Assembly (NCBI GenBank): GCA_017607445.1
Contig: JAEVHH010000003.1
Location: forward strand, 3,906,001-3,970,000
Length of the DNA: 64,000 bases
From: Histoplasma ohiense
Lineage: Eukaryota > Ascomycota > Eurotiomycetes > Onygenales > Ajellomycetaceae
Reading direction: 5' to 3'
Positions 10,683 to 21,713 of the stretch are shown piece after piece (position 1 is the stretch's first letter; each line of letters opens with the position of its first letter). A program made the translations under genes and the position numbers. The notes under the pieces are model-generated. The model did no database searches and was not told where the DNA came from. It saw only the letters and a program-made list of their open reading frames with translations.

Positions 10683-11979
10683 GACGAAAAAAGAACTGGC
10701 ATGCTGTAATTTGGACAAAAAAACCTGGTACCAGCAAATATCGAAACGAATTTGACCATTTTGCGGGATAAGCGTGGGAGATCGATCTCAATCATCCCCC
10801 AGGCAGTGTGGCTCGGTTTTGACGGCATTTGTTTGGTCGGAGGTTGGAGAACTGAGCTCTGAGGGTTGCCTTGACCTGGCATAGCTGAAAAAACTGGTTG
10901 GGCCTTAGCAGCGGTTGTCTTGGTGCCCTAAACCGAATTCTGCATAAACCTCGTATGTATCTCGAGCTCGAGATCTTCATGCTATTTCGTCCTCTGCCTT
11001 GCACTAATTAGTTATTTTCTTGGCTAGTTTCCCACAGCTAAGCCGAATATACGAGCTGTGGCTCCACCTCAAGACCACACCGTCGATAGACCACTCAGGA
11101 ATTGATCATGGATTTGAGGAAAACTTATTACCTTCAACCAACATGGATGATTGCTTAAATCAAGAACAGCCAATGCCAGGTGTCAAAGCCTGGTATGGTA
11201 GAAGTGGAGCCGGTGAGATCACAGACGAGGTCATTGGGGCGTCCGATGACAGCTTGTTCAGGTCGAAAGCGCGCATACGGATCAGGGATGTCAAACCCTG
11301 TTTTTTCTTGGGGACCTCGATGCAGCCTACAAGGCTGAATGGCTTCTGTTTCCCTCTTTTGATAGATGGCAACGAAGGAGAACATGAGATCTGGGTAAAG
11401 TAAAACGAATTCCTCAAGTGGGGTCTTTCATACGGTATACCCTAGTGACCTTTACAACGGGGACAGGAGCTTATCGTCTATAACAGAGAGAGGTGCTTCT
11501 TTCTCATCTTTCACAGTGGTCAACAATTCTAGCAATTGCACACGATAGCAGGCGATAGCCCAACAGCCTCAATGCAATGTACCGTACGTATGTACAGTAC
11601 AATTTTGCGCAGAATAGCGTTTTTGTCCTACGTTGCTCCTGTCAGGGGATCACACGCGATGGATTGTGACTTTGATTTTTCGAAGCATTGTTCAAAGAAA
11701 CATTCACCATTTCTCTCTTTGCCAGAGAAATTTTCATTTAGCCATAGTTCGAAGGTACATACTCGTATGATTAATGATCGAGATCCAAAACAATACTCGC
11801 AGTCAAAGGAGTGGCAAGTTCGGTATCAATTTTCTCTCGACGACAGAAGTATGGAAGACAAGATTCAACATTCCACGCAAAATATATGGGAAAATAATAA
11901 GGAGGCAATTTGCAACCAATCCATCTATTTCAATCCAGTTTCATTCAATTTGCCAAGCGATAGATAGGCACAGGAATTA
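10683..11979. other. Intergenic, 1.3 kb, no gene supported
   Basis: Open frames such as 11020-11403 (+) and 11536-11967 (+) have no recognisable motif and no credible splice partners. The second is AT-rich with low-complexity composition. Confidence 0.4.
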
Positions 11980-12568
11980 TCAACGCTTGCGGCAGAAGTT
12001 ATCGACGCATTTGTTGTTGTAGCAGCATTCCGAATCGCATTCGCAATACCCCATGTCCTCCTGGCAATTCGGCCACTTCGGGTCTGTCGGCCTACATTTG
12101 GTAGCCGCGCAGTAGCCAGAGCAACAAAATTCGGTACCCCCTCCAGATGTACAACCCTCTGAGAGGATTTGTTAGCTGGTCATTCTTATGATGCGCTACG
12201 TGCGGAAATGATCAATAAAAGAGCGATTTTTGGAATACTAACGGTATATACGTAAACACGTAGGTGTAGGAGCGCAAGTGGTTATGGTTGTCTTTGTCGG
12301 TGCAGTCCGGGTGACGGTGATGCAAGTCTCTGTCCCAATGCAGGCTTGAGCGTCACCACATCCTGTGGCATCTGAAAGAGCGGAAGAACCTATGTTAGTG
12401 GAAGGATGCCACAAATACGGCTGTTGATGACAGGGACATGGGGAAACTTGTAGGGTCTTTGAACGCTCAAAGCTCAAGACTATAAAATGCTTTCTAAAGG
12501 AGACAAAACGGCATACTTGCGACAGCAAGATTGACAAGGAGGAGGGCGAAAGGCTTAGCAACATGCAT
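11980..12568 (-). CDS. Small secreted cysteine-rich protein, 119 aa
   Basis: Function unknown; candidate secreted effector or antimicrobial-type protein. Three exons, 12568-12517, 12371-12243 and 12158-11980, join in phase 1 at both introns (donors GTATGC and GTTAGT; acceptors TTTCAG and TCTCAG with GCTAAC nearby). The product starts MHVAKPFALLLVNLAVA, a clear signal peptide. It then has 17 Cys at residues 22, 28, 34, 50, 56, 63, 72, 73, 77, 82, 92, 99, 101, 105, 106, 111 and 116. The N-terminal part is Thr-rich (ITVTRTAPTKTTITT). The C-terminal part, FCCSGYC...CECDSECCYNNKC, has the CC spacing of knottin-like modules. The odd Cys number leaves one free thiol or a dimer. No family is recognised. 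The model depends on eye-made splices, but all three pieces are Cys-rich and frame-compatible. Confidence 0.72.
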
Positions 12569-13923
12569 ATTTGGAGTATTTATGTGTGAATTTCGATTAT
12601 AGACAGAGGAAATATTGGAAGCCTCGAATTCTGGATCAAAAACTCGACATAGCAAAAGAGATAATTCACCGCCTATTTGTATCACGAACAACAAGTTTAT
12701 TTGAGGGGCTAGGCAATGTCAAACGCAGTGCCTACGTATGTTTCACATTTTGTGCAAACAGCACCTCGTGAATACGAGTGTCTCATATGTAGGATGTCGA
12801 CATCCCACGTCACTCGACCGTTGGCGGTCCAGTGAATGTCAGAAAAATTGTGGACGGAGGGTTACTAAGTGAAACTGACTGGACCATTCAAGTTGCTTCA
12901 AAACATAATTGGGAAATGTCTTTATGACGAGCGGAGCTCTGGCGCACTCTACTTTGTGGGTGGAGCTCGAGCTTAGTCGTCCAGGATAACATATGCTTGT
13001 TGCTCAATGCTCATCTTGATATCAACACTTTGAGTTCGTGAGATGAATGCCCATGGATTCTGCGTACATGACCACATGGAGTTGCACTAAAAGGAGAGAT
13101 GGTCGAACTTTGAGGACAAACTGCCTATGAAAAGTCAGTATCATGCTGAATATCAACTTCAGCTGGATCTCTGTCCATGACTGATCTTGGCTTAGAATCT
13201 TGAAAGGCGGAATGAGTATTGAGTGCAAATTTCCTGCCGATATAGTAATTGTTATTGGAAACACATCTTAACTCGCCAGTTATGTGCTTCATGGACGCGG
13301 TGGGTGTAAGTAAGCTGATGAACGAGATTGTCCGCTATTGTTATATTCACCGCACGCATGTGACCAGGGTAACCCTAACCTTGCTCATTATTATTTTTGC
13401 ATTGATAACGCAGTTCTTCATTTGGCCGTTGTTTTTTCTCAAATTATCCAGCTAAATCCTACTTACCGAAGGTCAAATGATATTGCACGCAACCGCGCCG
13501 ATAGAAAATCTTAATAGGATCATAAATAATCTTCATCCTTGGCCGGCCACTGATCTCACAACTCCAAGCTGATACATCTATTGGGTGTAGCTCCATGGGC
13601 TCCGCTCACAGAATACCAGGAGTGAATAAAGTCCCTGTTACCAAGGGAGCAATATGCGCAATCTCTTCATGGCCCCGCTTTTCAATTAGGGGGATTTTCT
13701 CGGCCTCTCCATGCTTGCTGAGGACTTTCGTCCTGGCTATATTTATGACTTTTGGGCCTCTATATTGGAATTGTTAGCTTGTTTCCGCAAGCTGAGTCGT
13801 CAACCTAAACGGCAATATTGAGAACCTCTGTTCGTCAGTTTTCGAAATAATCAGCTTCCTATGTTATAGACAGGTTAAGTCAAGATGTAAGTCGTGCGCT
13901 GAGGGGGGAAGGCAGCCCACTAC
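12569..13923. other. Intergenic, 1.35 kb, no gene supported
   Basis: Scattered short frames without motifs. No RNA gene or repeat stands out. Confidence 0.4.
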
Positions 13924-14199
13924 CTATGAATTCATCCACTTCAGAAACAAGGCGCTTCTCCAAATCAACGCGCCCGTGTTGTCTTCACCAAGCTGTCTAT
14001 GTACATAGGTCTGTGCCCTGTCAAAATCAATCCAGATTGCTCCTGCAGCTACCTCTAAAACTATCATGTTTTTCGGATGAATATTGCTAAGTTCAAGCAA
14101 GGCTAGGCGAATTTCAACTAACCCCTTACAAAAATCTTGCAAACTTTCTAGGTGATCATTTTCACAGTACAGCTCTTTCATTGTGGATATATATTCCAT
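13924..14199 (-). pseudogene. Protein-kinase-like fragment
   Basis: The frame contains HPKNMIV followed by AIWIDFDRAQTY, which matches the catalytic loop (H-x-x-N) and the metal-binding DFD segment of small fungal kinase-like proteins found in many lineage-specific copies. After AQTY the frame degenerates: a second frame reads VDLEKRLVSEVDEFI, the expected family C-terminus, so a frameshift lies at about 13975-13990. No N-lobe (glycine loop, VAIK-type lysine) could be found upstream in a compatible frame, although a frame at 14162-14479 might hold decayed remains. I read it as a truncated relic. Confidence 0.45.
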
Positions 14200-15454
14200 G
14201 AAGACGGTTGTTGGGGGGAGGGAGGGAATTCATTCTTGAAAACAGGTTAGAAATTAATATTCTCAAATGTTCCATAAAACTCTGGGGTAATTCCCCATTC
14301 ACAGATTTCTGTTTCTTCGAAACGCTGATACGCGCGAGATTGACAAATATAGGTTTTCGTTTCGCGGTGAATGTGTCAGCAAACAGGGCCTTTTTCCCAT
14401 GGCTATGATGCTGTTGGAGACGTATCAGATCCAACTGCAGAGCATAACCTCCACGTCTTGGGACACTTACCAACCCCAATACGCGAGCCTACCCCCAGCT
14501 AAATAAGAAAGACCGTATAGTGCTTTTGAAATTGGTTTAGCTATGTTGAGGCCGCGCAGACCATGGGGAGTAAAGTCAAAGCAAAACCAACCAGAAATTC
14601 TTGAAAGATTTTTGCGGTTGTTGTCGCTTATTGTTCGACATATGTTCGGTTCCATGGCTCTGGATTTATAATGTCCATGGGCTGTGATATTGTTTTCGTG
14701 CCTCACGCCTGCATCCTGAGAGGTAGCTAACGTGTCTCGTTGCTCCAGTTCTTGCCAATTTTACCTTTTAATTCTTAGCAGGATCTTGTTGAATGATCTT
14801 AGTGCCATTAGAGAGGATTTTATCTCCATACCAAGTATCAATAATTCTGCCACAACTACTCCGTATACTGAAGCAGGTTCTCGAAGTGATCGACCGTGTC
14901 GGTCTCATATGAAGTGGAATGAAGAGGTCCAATGTATGCACATTCATGTACATGTACATGCCCATGCAGCCCGTGGTGAATGACCTATAAGGTATTTTTG
15001 TGCAATAAAGCTCGTTGACTGCCGAGTTTGAACTTGATCAGGGTCAAAACCAGCCACTTTTCAACACTCCGCTCTCAGTCTTGAATACAAAGATTCTGAG
15101 GCATGGTTTTAGGGTTTCCATTCAATCAACAAAAACTAGAAGTAGAGAGATATTGCAAAGAGCTGGAGTCCTGTTGAGGATAGGCAAAAGAGCAGTGTGA
15201 ATCAGGAACAAAAGAGAGGATCCAAATTATGAGAACTATACGGGTATGCCCTAACAAAATTGCATGGAACAAGAAAAGGTTGCCCTGGCTGGAAGCACAC
15301 ACCTTTTATTTAAAACGGAAATAGAACGAAAAAAAGAACCCCCTCTAAAATTAGAAATGCATTGATTATCCCTCCAAGTCATATCCTTCCTCAATCTCCC
15401 AAACGCCTCCATTAAGAATGGCTGATCCATCAATCAATCTCTCATTCGTTTACT
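14200..15454. other. Intergenic, no gene supported
   Basis: May contain decayed upstream parts of the kinase-like relic (14162-14479 minus frame). A short CATGTACATG palindrome run lies near 14945-14965. Nothing else is recognised. Confidence 0.35.
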
Positions 15455-16831
15455 TCAAGCGCCAATATCCATTCGTCCCTTGTCAAGAACAGCCCTCCCC
15501 CCTTCAGCGATCGCAGCGGGAACCTTGCCATCAAGCTCACCAATCCCCGAGTCAGCGATATCGTCCTCATCTTCCTCAAACTCCCTATCTTCCACAAAGG
15601 GATTCTCCAACTTGTGTTTCCGTAGTCGGACCTTCATCTCATCTCGTTTTCGATTTTGCCATCTTGACAGCGCCGCACTGGCGTGAACGCGGAATCCGAA
15701 GACTCGCGGGTCGTATCGACGTAGGGACTTTTCGGGGAGGAATGCAGGATAGACTTGAAAGAGGATGCTGTGGAATGAAGAGCCGAAGTATGCGCCGTCG
15801 ATAGAGGCGTGTCGGGATGATTTCGGATTATATATATCTTCGCATTTGGCGCAGTAGAGTGAGACCGATTTCTCGCCTGGTAGGTCTGATAGGCCCATAG
15901 GGAGCAGGGGATGTTGGTTGCAGAGGACTCGCGGACATTTACCAAAATCGGCTTTCTTGTATTTTTCCAACTATAAATGGCTTTCGGTTAGCATTTAGCC
16001 TGGTGACCTCTCAGGGTTAGTACTGAGCTGTGTATATACCATTTTGGCTAACCCTCGTGTTGTGACAATGTACCGGGCGTGAACGAGTCCATAGAGATGT
16101 CGAGCTGATTTCTCGATTTGCTCTCGCAGGTCATCATCTGCGTCGAGGTCGAAAACATCCGTCACTAAATCGAGGGCATATTGATAATACTGAACTTCGT
16201 TATTCAAGCCCGTCAGGTTAAATCGATCCGTAAGGTACTCTTCGTCGATCTCACAAAAGTATTCGTTTCCTCGTGATGAAATGAACTGTAGATATAGAAA
16301 TGAACAGGAGTTAGCCGAGTCCACCGTCCGACGAGGCGGTGATAATTGTTCTCCCCTCCATATTATTAACAAAAGCAGTAATGAACATTCCAACTTGGAT
16401 GCCCTTCGCGGGACAAAAGGCACATTCCAGTCATATATTCTCCCAAATGCACATGCCACACATCGAAGGGCATCACATCAAATCGCACGACTCATCTTCC
16501 GACTGGTCTCTATCGCCACTGTTCATCTTCCGCACACCGATTGTAGCCATATGGAACTTCTGCTAGCCGCCATCTGGTTGCAGAGCAATGCGATATATCC
16601 AGCAAGTGTAGACAGAACCGAACTGCGCTCTCCCGAAGAACCTCAAGCTAAGTTCGCCAGTCCATGCAACAGATAGCACAGGAAAAAGAACGCTGGTATC
16701 ACACCAGAGATTTCAAGGAGTGTAAAACCGAAGTGAGCTTTTAAAAAGCAGGTTAAAAGAGATCACAAACTCACCCAGTCTCTCCAGTAACTTGTGTAGT
16801 CGCTTTCAGTCTCACTATTGAATTCCTCCAT
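15455..16831 (-). CDS. CKB1: Casein kinase 2 regulatory (beta) subunit
   Basis: Dimeric regulatory subunit that holds the two catalytic subunits of protein kinase CK2; nuclear and cytosolic. Three exons, 16831-16775, 16285-16040 and 15970-15455, give 272 residues. It begins MEEFNSETESDYTSYWRDW, continues FISSRGNEYFCEIDEEYL, and has the acidic loop DLDADDDLREQIEKSA. The zinc ribbon has Cys113, 118, 141 and 144 (C-x4-C-x22-C-x2-C) around CNQHPLLPMGLSDLPGE. The tail is acidic (EFEEDEDD), as in other fungal CKB proteins. Intron 1 is unusually long at 489 bases; intron 2 has 69. The start is fixed by the conserved acidic N-terminus. Confidence 0.95.
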
Positions 16832-17421
16832 GTCTTTTGCTCCTCTCACACTCTCTCCGTCTCGCTTGTTCTTAGAAGGGTATCCGATATCCCTACCAAC
16901 GGTGGGTGATGGCCTTAGCGGTAGGCATACGACGAGAGAGATGTCAGGTGCTTTAGGGCGTTAGCGACCTGATGGCGAAGTGGATCGAAAGTAATACCGC
17001 TGGTTAAGATATGAGTATATAGTAGTGAAGAAAATGGGCCACGAAATCGCCTAGGGATCTTATGAAAGTGGATTCAAGGGGCTTTGGTAGGTAGGTTGTG
17101 CGATGTTCCAAGGTCTGAGTTCCGAGTTGCCATATAGGGCGGGGCACTTGGGGCCACGCACACGAGCGTTTATACACACTACCACGTTCCAGCCACTCTG
17201 AAGGAATGTTGAATATTTGATTTTACACGAGGAGGAACCAATACTAATGTGAATCAAAGTTACAAATTGGAGACTCTCATTTCAGGTGTTGGATATATTT
17301 GGCATATTTACTCTTTGGTATAAGATACTAGTATTCATAGAAAAATAGTTCTGGATAGAAAAAATAGAAAAACTAGCAAAACAAACATTAAATGAAAAAA
17401 TGCTGCGGAAGCCGTGGGTGG
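16832..17421. other. Intergenic between CKB1 start and the next gene's stop
   Basis: Promoter region of CKB1 plus the 3' region of the upstream gene (the stop of that gene is at 17422). No further gene is seen. Confidence 0.4.
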
Positions 17422-18808
17422 TTAGTTGTTCGCTCGATCACACTCTTCAATAAAGTTGAAAATCTCTTGGAAACCGCCGTAGTGAGAAAAATTAGCCGCA
17501 GGAGACGCTGTTTCTGCCAAGTCGGGAAAAAGTGCGCGATCACCTAACTCGCTGATGCTCATGCTAGAGTACCCTGACGATATTCGAGAAGAGGTCCATG
17601 GATTATATTCGTCATTTCCCCAAAAATGATAGTCTTGGCCAGTTATACCAGGTGAGGATTCTGTCAGTTCCTCGGAAAGCATCATATGGCGCCAGTTCAA
17701 CATATCGGGAGATTTATGGCGGTAGTTAGCGACTGAAAACAGTTCTGAATCAGATTCTACGTGACTGGGCGCAAATGGAAACAAAAGTGCCATTTCAGTT
17801 CCATTTCGTGTCTCAAAATCCTCATCCTGGCGGATGACGCCTCTTTGAACGCCTACTTCGTCAGATAAGCGTTCGACAGATTCCACATCGCAGCCGGGAA
17901 ATCGTACCCGTAAGGTAGATTGATCGTGGAGCGATAACGGCAAGTCCCCTAGCGTCGCAAGTCGCTTCAAATCATTCAAAACTGCGGCAAAATCCTTCAA
18001 CGCACGAGCGAAGTCGATGGAAAGGAAGTCCATCAAGTTGTCAGTATTCAAGTTAACCGACTCAATAGTATCAGCAACGAATGGTTTTTGTAGGGATGCC
18101 AAGCGCGCAAATGTAGTGATCGTTGGGGATAGTTTAAAATCAATGTAAGACCCAGGGGCGTTTGGAGGGATTCCCTGCATTTTGCGACCCGCTTCATCCT
18201 GGAGAACCGTTACTGTCCGGTACTGCTTCCGGCCGGTTTTTTGATCTACCCCATCAAACCTGGCTCTCTGGCCCGAAAGCCAAAAGGCGCGAACTCCAGC
18301 GGATACATTTTGAACGACTTGTGCTGGGCACGCCGGGCCATTAGAGAAGTATCTCGCGCCACCAAGACGTCCCGCACCGAGTGCATACCCGCCAGCAGTT
18401 CGGCATAGTGTACCACCTGTGAGATTGGGTCGGAGGGTTGATGCGAAGGGACTTCGTGTAGTCAGACGGTTAACCGCTGCGCCAATTCTTGTTGCTTGGA
18501 ATGCGCGTCTAACAGAGCGAGCAGCGACGTTTGAAGTGGAATAATAACGACTTTGCTTCTGACAGATAGCAGCTATCCTATTGACTGGCTGGCGACGGGA
18601 TATGCGAGAATATATGGGCTGGTAAGCAAGACGAGCAGGTTCAACTGGTTCTGTAACTCTAGACTTGACAGCCCTGGTTGCTTTTTCGAAGGCGAATCTA
18701 AACAGCACAGTTAGGACAAGGGCAACTAACAAATATAAAAGTATCGAAATTTTACCTAGCGACCCGCCAGATTTTGGGGAGCAGTTGATGGCCACTTGAT
18801 GGCGCCAT
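17422..18808 (-). CDS. Conserved-looking protein of unknown function, probable mitochondrial N-terminus
   Basis: Two exons, 18808-18756 and 18697-17422, give 442 residues. The intron (58 bases, GTAAAA...CCTAAC...TTTAG) restores a basic, amphipathic N-terminus MAPSSGHQLLPKIWRVAR then FAFEKATRAVKSR, rich in Arg/Ser/Ala over the first ~140 residues (RYYSTSNVAARSVRRAF), like a mitochondrial targeting region. The single-exon reading from 18795 shows a transmembrane-like segment, but that segment is translated intron. The rest includes RYFSNGPACPAQ, SGQRARFDGVDQKTGRKQYRTV and a C-terminal GGFQEIFNFIEECDRANN. No catalytic motif or named domain is recognised. Confidence 0.75.
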
Positions 18809-19039
18809 GACTGCCGCTGAAGACTTCTTCCAGTTCAGTGAGTTGATGAGCTCAAAGGGGGGGAGTGATGTAATTGCGGGTGCGCCGGGGATGCTAGTCC
18901 TAATATAGAGTGGTAAGATCATACCGAGGGCATCACTGTGATTTCGGATTAAATATCATCCGCCCACTAACATGGACATTCCAGATTTGCCCCTAAGCGT
19001 GGCTGCCCGGTGTAGAATATCTTGAAGCGTTAAAATAAC

Positions 19040-19872
19040 ATGTCCTCTGGGTTTGTCAGTGGAGGTACCATTGAGGAGCCCACCGAGCGAGACGATGAAT
19101 GGCTGAGGGCCCAGCAAGAGCTCGAAGCGGAGCGGAGACGAAAGGTTGAAGAGAGTCAGCAGGACAAGGGGAAGAGTCTCTATGAGATTCTGCAGCAAAA
19201 TAAGGGTCCGTGAATTACATGCTCTCTCAGAGATATATCTGGAACCAAAGCTAATTCTGATTCTTGACAAACACAGCTGCGAAACAGGAGGCATTTGAGG
19301 AGTCCATCAAGCTCAAAAACCAGTTTCGATCGCTAGATGAGGATGAGGTGGAGTTTCTAGATTCCATTCTCGAATCGACTAGGGCCCAAGATGCAGCTTT
19401 GAAACGAGAAACTAGAGAGCAATTAGAGATTTTCCATCGTCAACGTCAAGAAGCAGAGAAAGCTTTGATTGGTACCGGCTCCGGCGACCTTAACAGTGGG
19501 GAGGCAACGTTAACTGCAGATGAAGAACAATGGACCATTAGTGGTCGAAAAAGGAGAAGAGCCAAAGAGAAGGATGCGATCCCTGGCGTCAAGTTGAGGA
19601 AAAGTTCATCTGCAGGTGTTAGCTCAATCGCCGCTAGCAAGGAATCACGATTGACTTTGAACTCAGCAGAGATGTCCAAAAGCTTACAAAACCCTGATAT
19701 TTCTGTGAGCCCCCGGAGTGCCACGAAACCCGAAAGTACCGACAAGCCGGGAAGACCTACAACTACAAGCGCCAAAGTTATAGACCATTCCAGGGAAACA
19801 AAGGAGGACGCGGTACCACATGTCGTCTCATCAGCCCTTGGATTGGGTGCTTACAGTTCTGAAGATGATTGA
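19040..19872 (+). CDS. FYV6: FAM192A/FYV6-type splicing-associated protein
   Basis: The FAM192A (NIP30) N-terminal domain family includes yeast Fyv6, a second-step splicing factor; human FAM192A also binds the PA28-gamma proteasome activator. Exons 19040-19205 and 19277-19872 join in phase 1 to give 253 residues. The domain occupies the first ~95 residues: MSSGFVSGGTIEEP, then a charged helix ERDDEWLRAQQELEAERRRK, GKSLYEILQQNK, KQEAFEESIKLKNQFRSLD and DEVEFLDSILES, in family order. The rest is charged and disordered, with a basic SGRKRRRAKEK patch (likely nuclear signal) and an acidic end GLGAYSSEDD. The intron donor is GTCCGT, weak for a fungus, but the reading frame and the domain continue exactly across it. 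Confidence 0.85.
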
Positions 19873-21232
19873 TGTTCCCGAGAGAGTCTCTCCATTTTAG
19901 CGCGTCGTCCCCAATGGGCAATGCGATGTTGTTGATCCCGTTCAGCGATTTAATGACTCTCACACAAACCTGACCCTGCCCTGGCCGCCGTATGGTACTA
20001 ACCCAGGGCTTCGTAGAAGTTCTTTTCTCAGCCGTCTTTAACCTCATTTTCCCAATGCTTATAGGGCCAACGGGGCATAATTCCACCTTACTCTGTATAT
20101 TGGGCAATGTAAATATACCACTCAAAAACGTGCAGTCTTCGTCGTTAGCTTAGAACGTCTTCAAAACCATCTCAACGTTTCTCTCAGGCTCAGAGGATGC
20201 GAGTTGCTTCTTGTGTATTTTTGCGATGAATCAAGGGACAGCTGGAGAATGGCACAGATTGCTCCCAACGGCGTATAAGTCGTTACGGACAACACATTGT
20301 TATTTGAAAAATTGAAGATGAAGTGAGAATTGTAACCCGTTTCCCCCGTTGTTTGTGACTATTACACCTTCTCTCAGATCGAAGAAACTTGGTGGAGTTG
20401 TCCCTGCGAAGGTAGCGTATTTATGGAAATTGACCAGAGAGCGGCTTAGGGATGCTCCAATGACCATTACAATATCCCATTATTGGTCTTTTTAAGGAAT
20501 CCCCTAGGAAATAAAATGAAATTCGCAAGACTGGCATTGCTCTTGCTTTTCTTTTTTTATACGCCGTGAAACAGACGACATCGTGGCCACGTCAGTTGTT
20601 TGTGAGCTTCCTAGGGGGACTGAGGTCTACAGCTGTTGTTCGTGAAATGGTTGGAGAATTGGTGGTTACGGGCCTACCAAATACGCGACTTAAATACAAT
20701 ATTTACCAATATGGATTAGGGTTGACATGCTTGTCGTCAAATATGTACTCCGTATCAAAAGAGGGATGGGGCGACGGTGGTGCACTGAGCGAAATGCGAA
20801 TGAAGCCGGACCTATCCTACGGCAGGATAAAGATACGAAACGGTGAGGTTTTAACATGGAAAGAAGAACGGGATAATCCACCAAGTTGAATTTCCTTTGC
20901 GTAGCACGCGTTCATCGGGCCAACACGAAAATGAACTAAGATTTTCTGCCCGTGGACTGAACAGAACGAGTTAAAATTCCTCGATGCAATGGCAGCAATT
21001 ATCCGACAAAATGAAAACACATTCACGATTAATCAGAGAGGATTTTTGGAATTTCGTCTCAAAAAGTCTTCGTTTAGACAACAGGCCCTGTAATTCATCC
21101 CACATAATTCACAAAATTGTTTAAATCCCATCACCCGAAAAGTGCTCCCCAATTCCCAGCTCAAAATAGAAAAATCAACCTCCTTGACCAACACCGAAAT
21201 TGAAAGCCATCAGTATAAACAGAAATCCCTGC
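19873..21232. other. Intergenic, 1.36 kb, no gene supported
   Basis: The frame 20566-20889 (+) has no recognisable feature. The stretch is probably the 3' regions of two convergent genes. Confidence 0.4.
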
Positions 21233-21392
21233 TTAGCCGTACACCACGCCTGTGACGGTTCCATCTTCGTCGACGTGCACATTCAACCTATGCAGAAGAA
21301 GAATCAGCAAGGGTTCTAGAAATATCCGTAAAAATATATTCGTTTAAAAGTAGACAAAATCTAAGAAACGGCACGGGTAACGGGTTTATACC

Positions 21393-21423
<31 letters not shown>

Positions 21424-21713
21424 AATCTAATCAATTGCAATCGGGTTTCTCACCTATCTGGCTTATAATCCATCGTCATGGCCATGCCCGGCTTAATCAC
21501 ACGGTGCACCGCAGGCAAATCTTTCATTGCAAACGACTATAGAGGATATTGAATGAGCAAAAGATATACCGGACCCCGAAGGTTGAGGGTAATGATATAG
21601 GCAAGGTAACTCACCACATTGTTTGATGTTGAGTCAGTCAGCTTCTTGCCAAGTAACTTGGCCTCCCAGCTTGCCCGTTCATTATCACTGATGTCGGGAA
21701 CGACGAGCGGCAT
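21233..21713 (-). CDS. I78-family proteinase inhibitor, 78 aa
   Basis: Small intracellular serine-proteinase inhibitor of the I78 type common in Eurotiomycetes. Three exons, 21713-21615, 21536-21454 and 21287-21233, give 78 residues. It begins MPLVVPDISDNERASWEAKL and LGKKLTDS, continues FAMKDLPAVHRVIKPG and MTMDYKPDR, and ends LNVHVDEDGTVTGVVYG, the signature C-terminal strand of I78. There is no signal peptide. Donors are GTGAGT and GTGAGA. Intron 2 (166 bases) carries an A29 run on the + strand (21393-21421). The Met at 21713 is chosen because it starts the conserved domain; a longer in-frame start at 21851 is unlikely. Confidence 0.87.
21393..21421. repeat. Poly-A tract (A29)
   Basis: A homopolymer of 29 A on the + strand lies inside intron 2 of the I78 inhibitor gene, as a T-tract on the transcribed sense. 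Length may be uncertain in any assembly. Confidence 0.9.

Noticed and set aside
11536..11967. 143-codon ORF (+)
   Set aside because: Low-complexity, AT-leaning sequence overlapping the 3' side of the cysteine-rich gene; no motif.
18698..18755. Transmembrane helix ISILLYLLVALVLTVLF in the 457-codon open frame
   Set aside because: It is the translation of a 58-base intron with GTAAAA, CCTAAC and TTTAG signals; splicing from the ATG at 18808 gives a better N-terminus.
20566..20889. 107-codon ORF (+)
   Set aside because: No recognisable motif, no splice partner and no compositional sign of coding.
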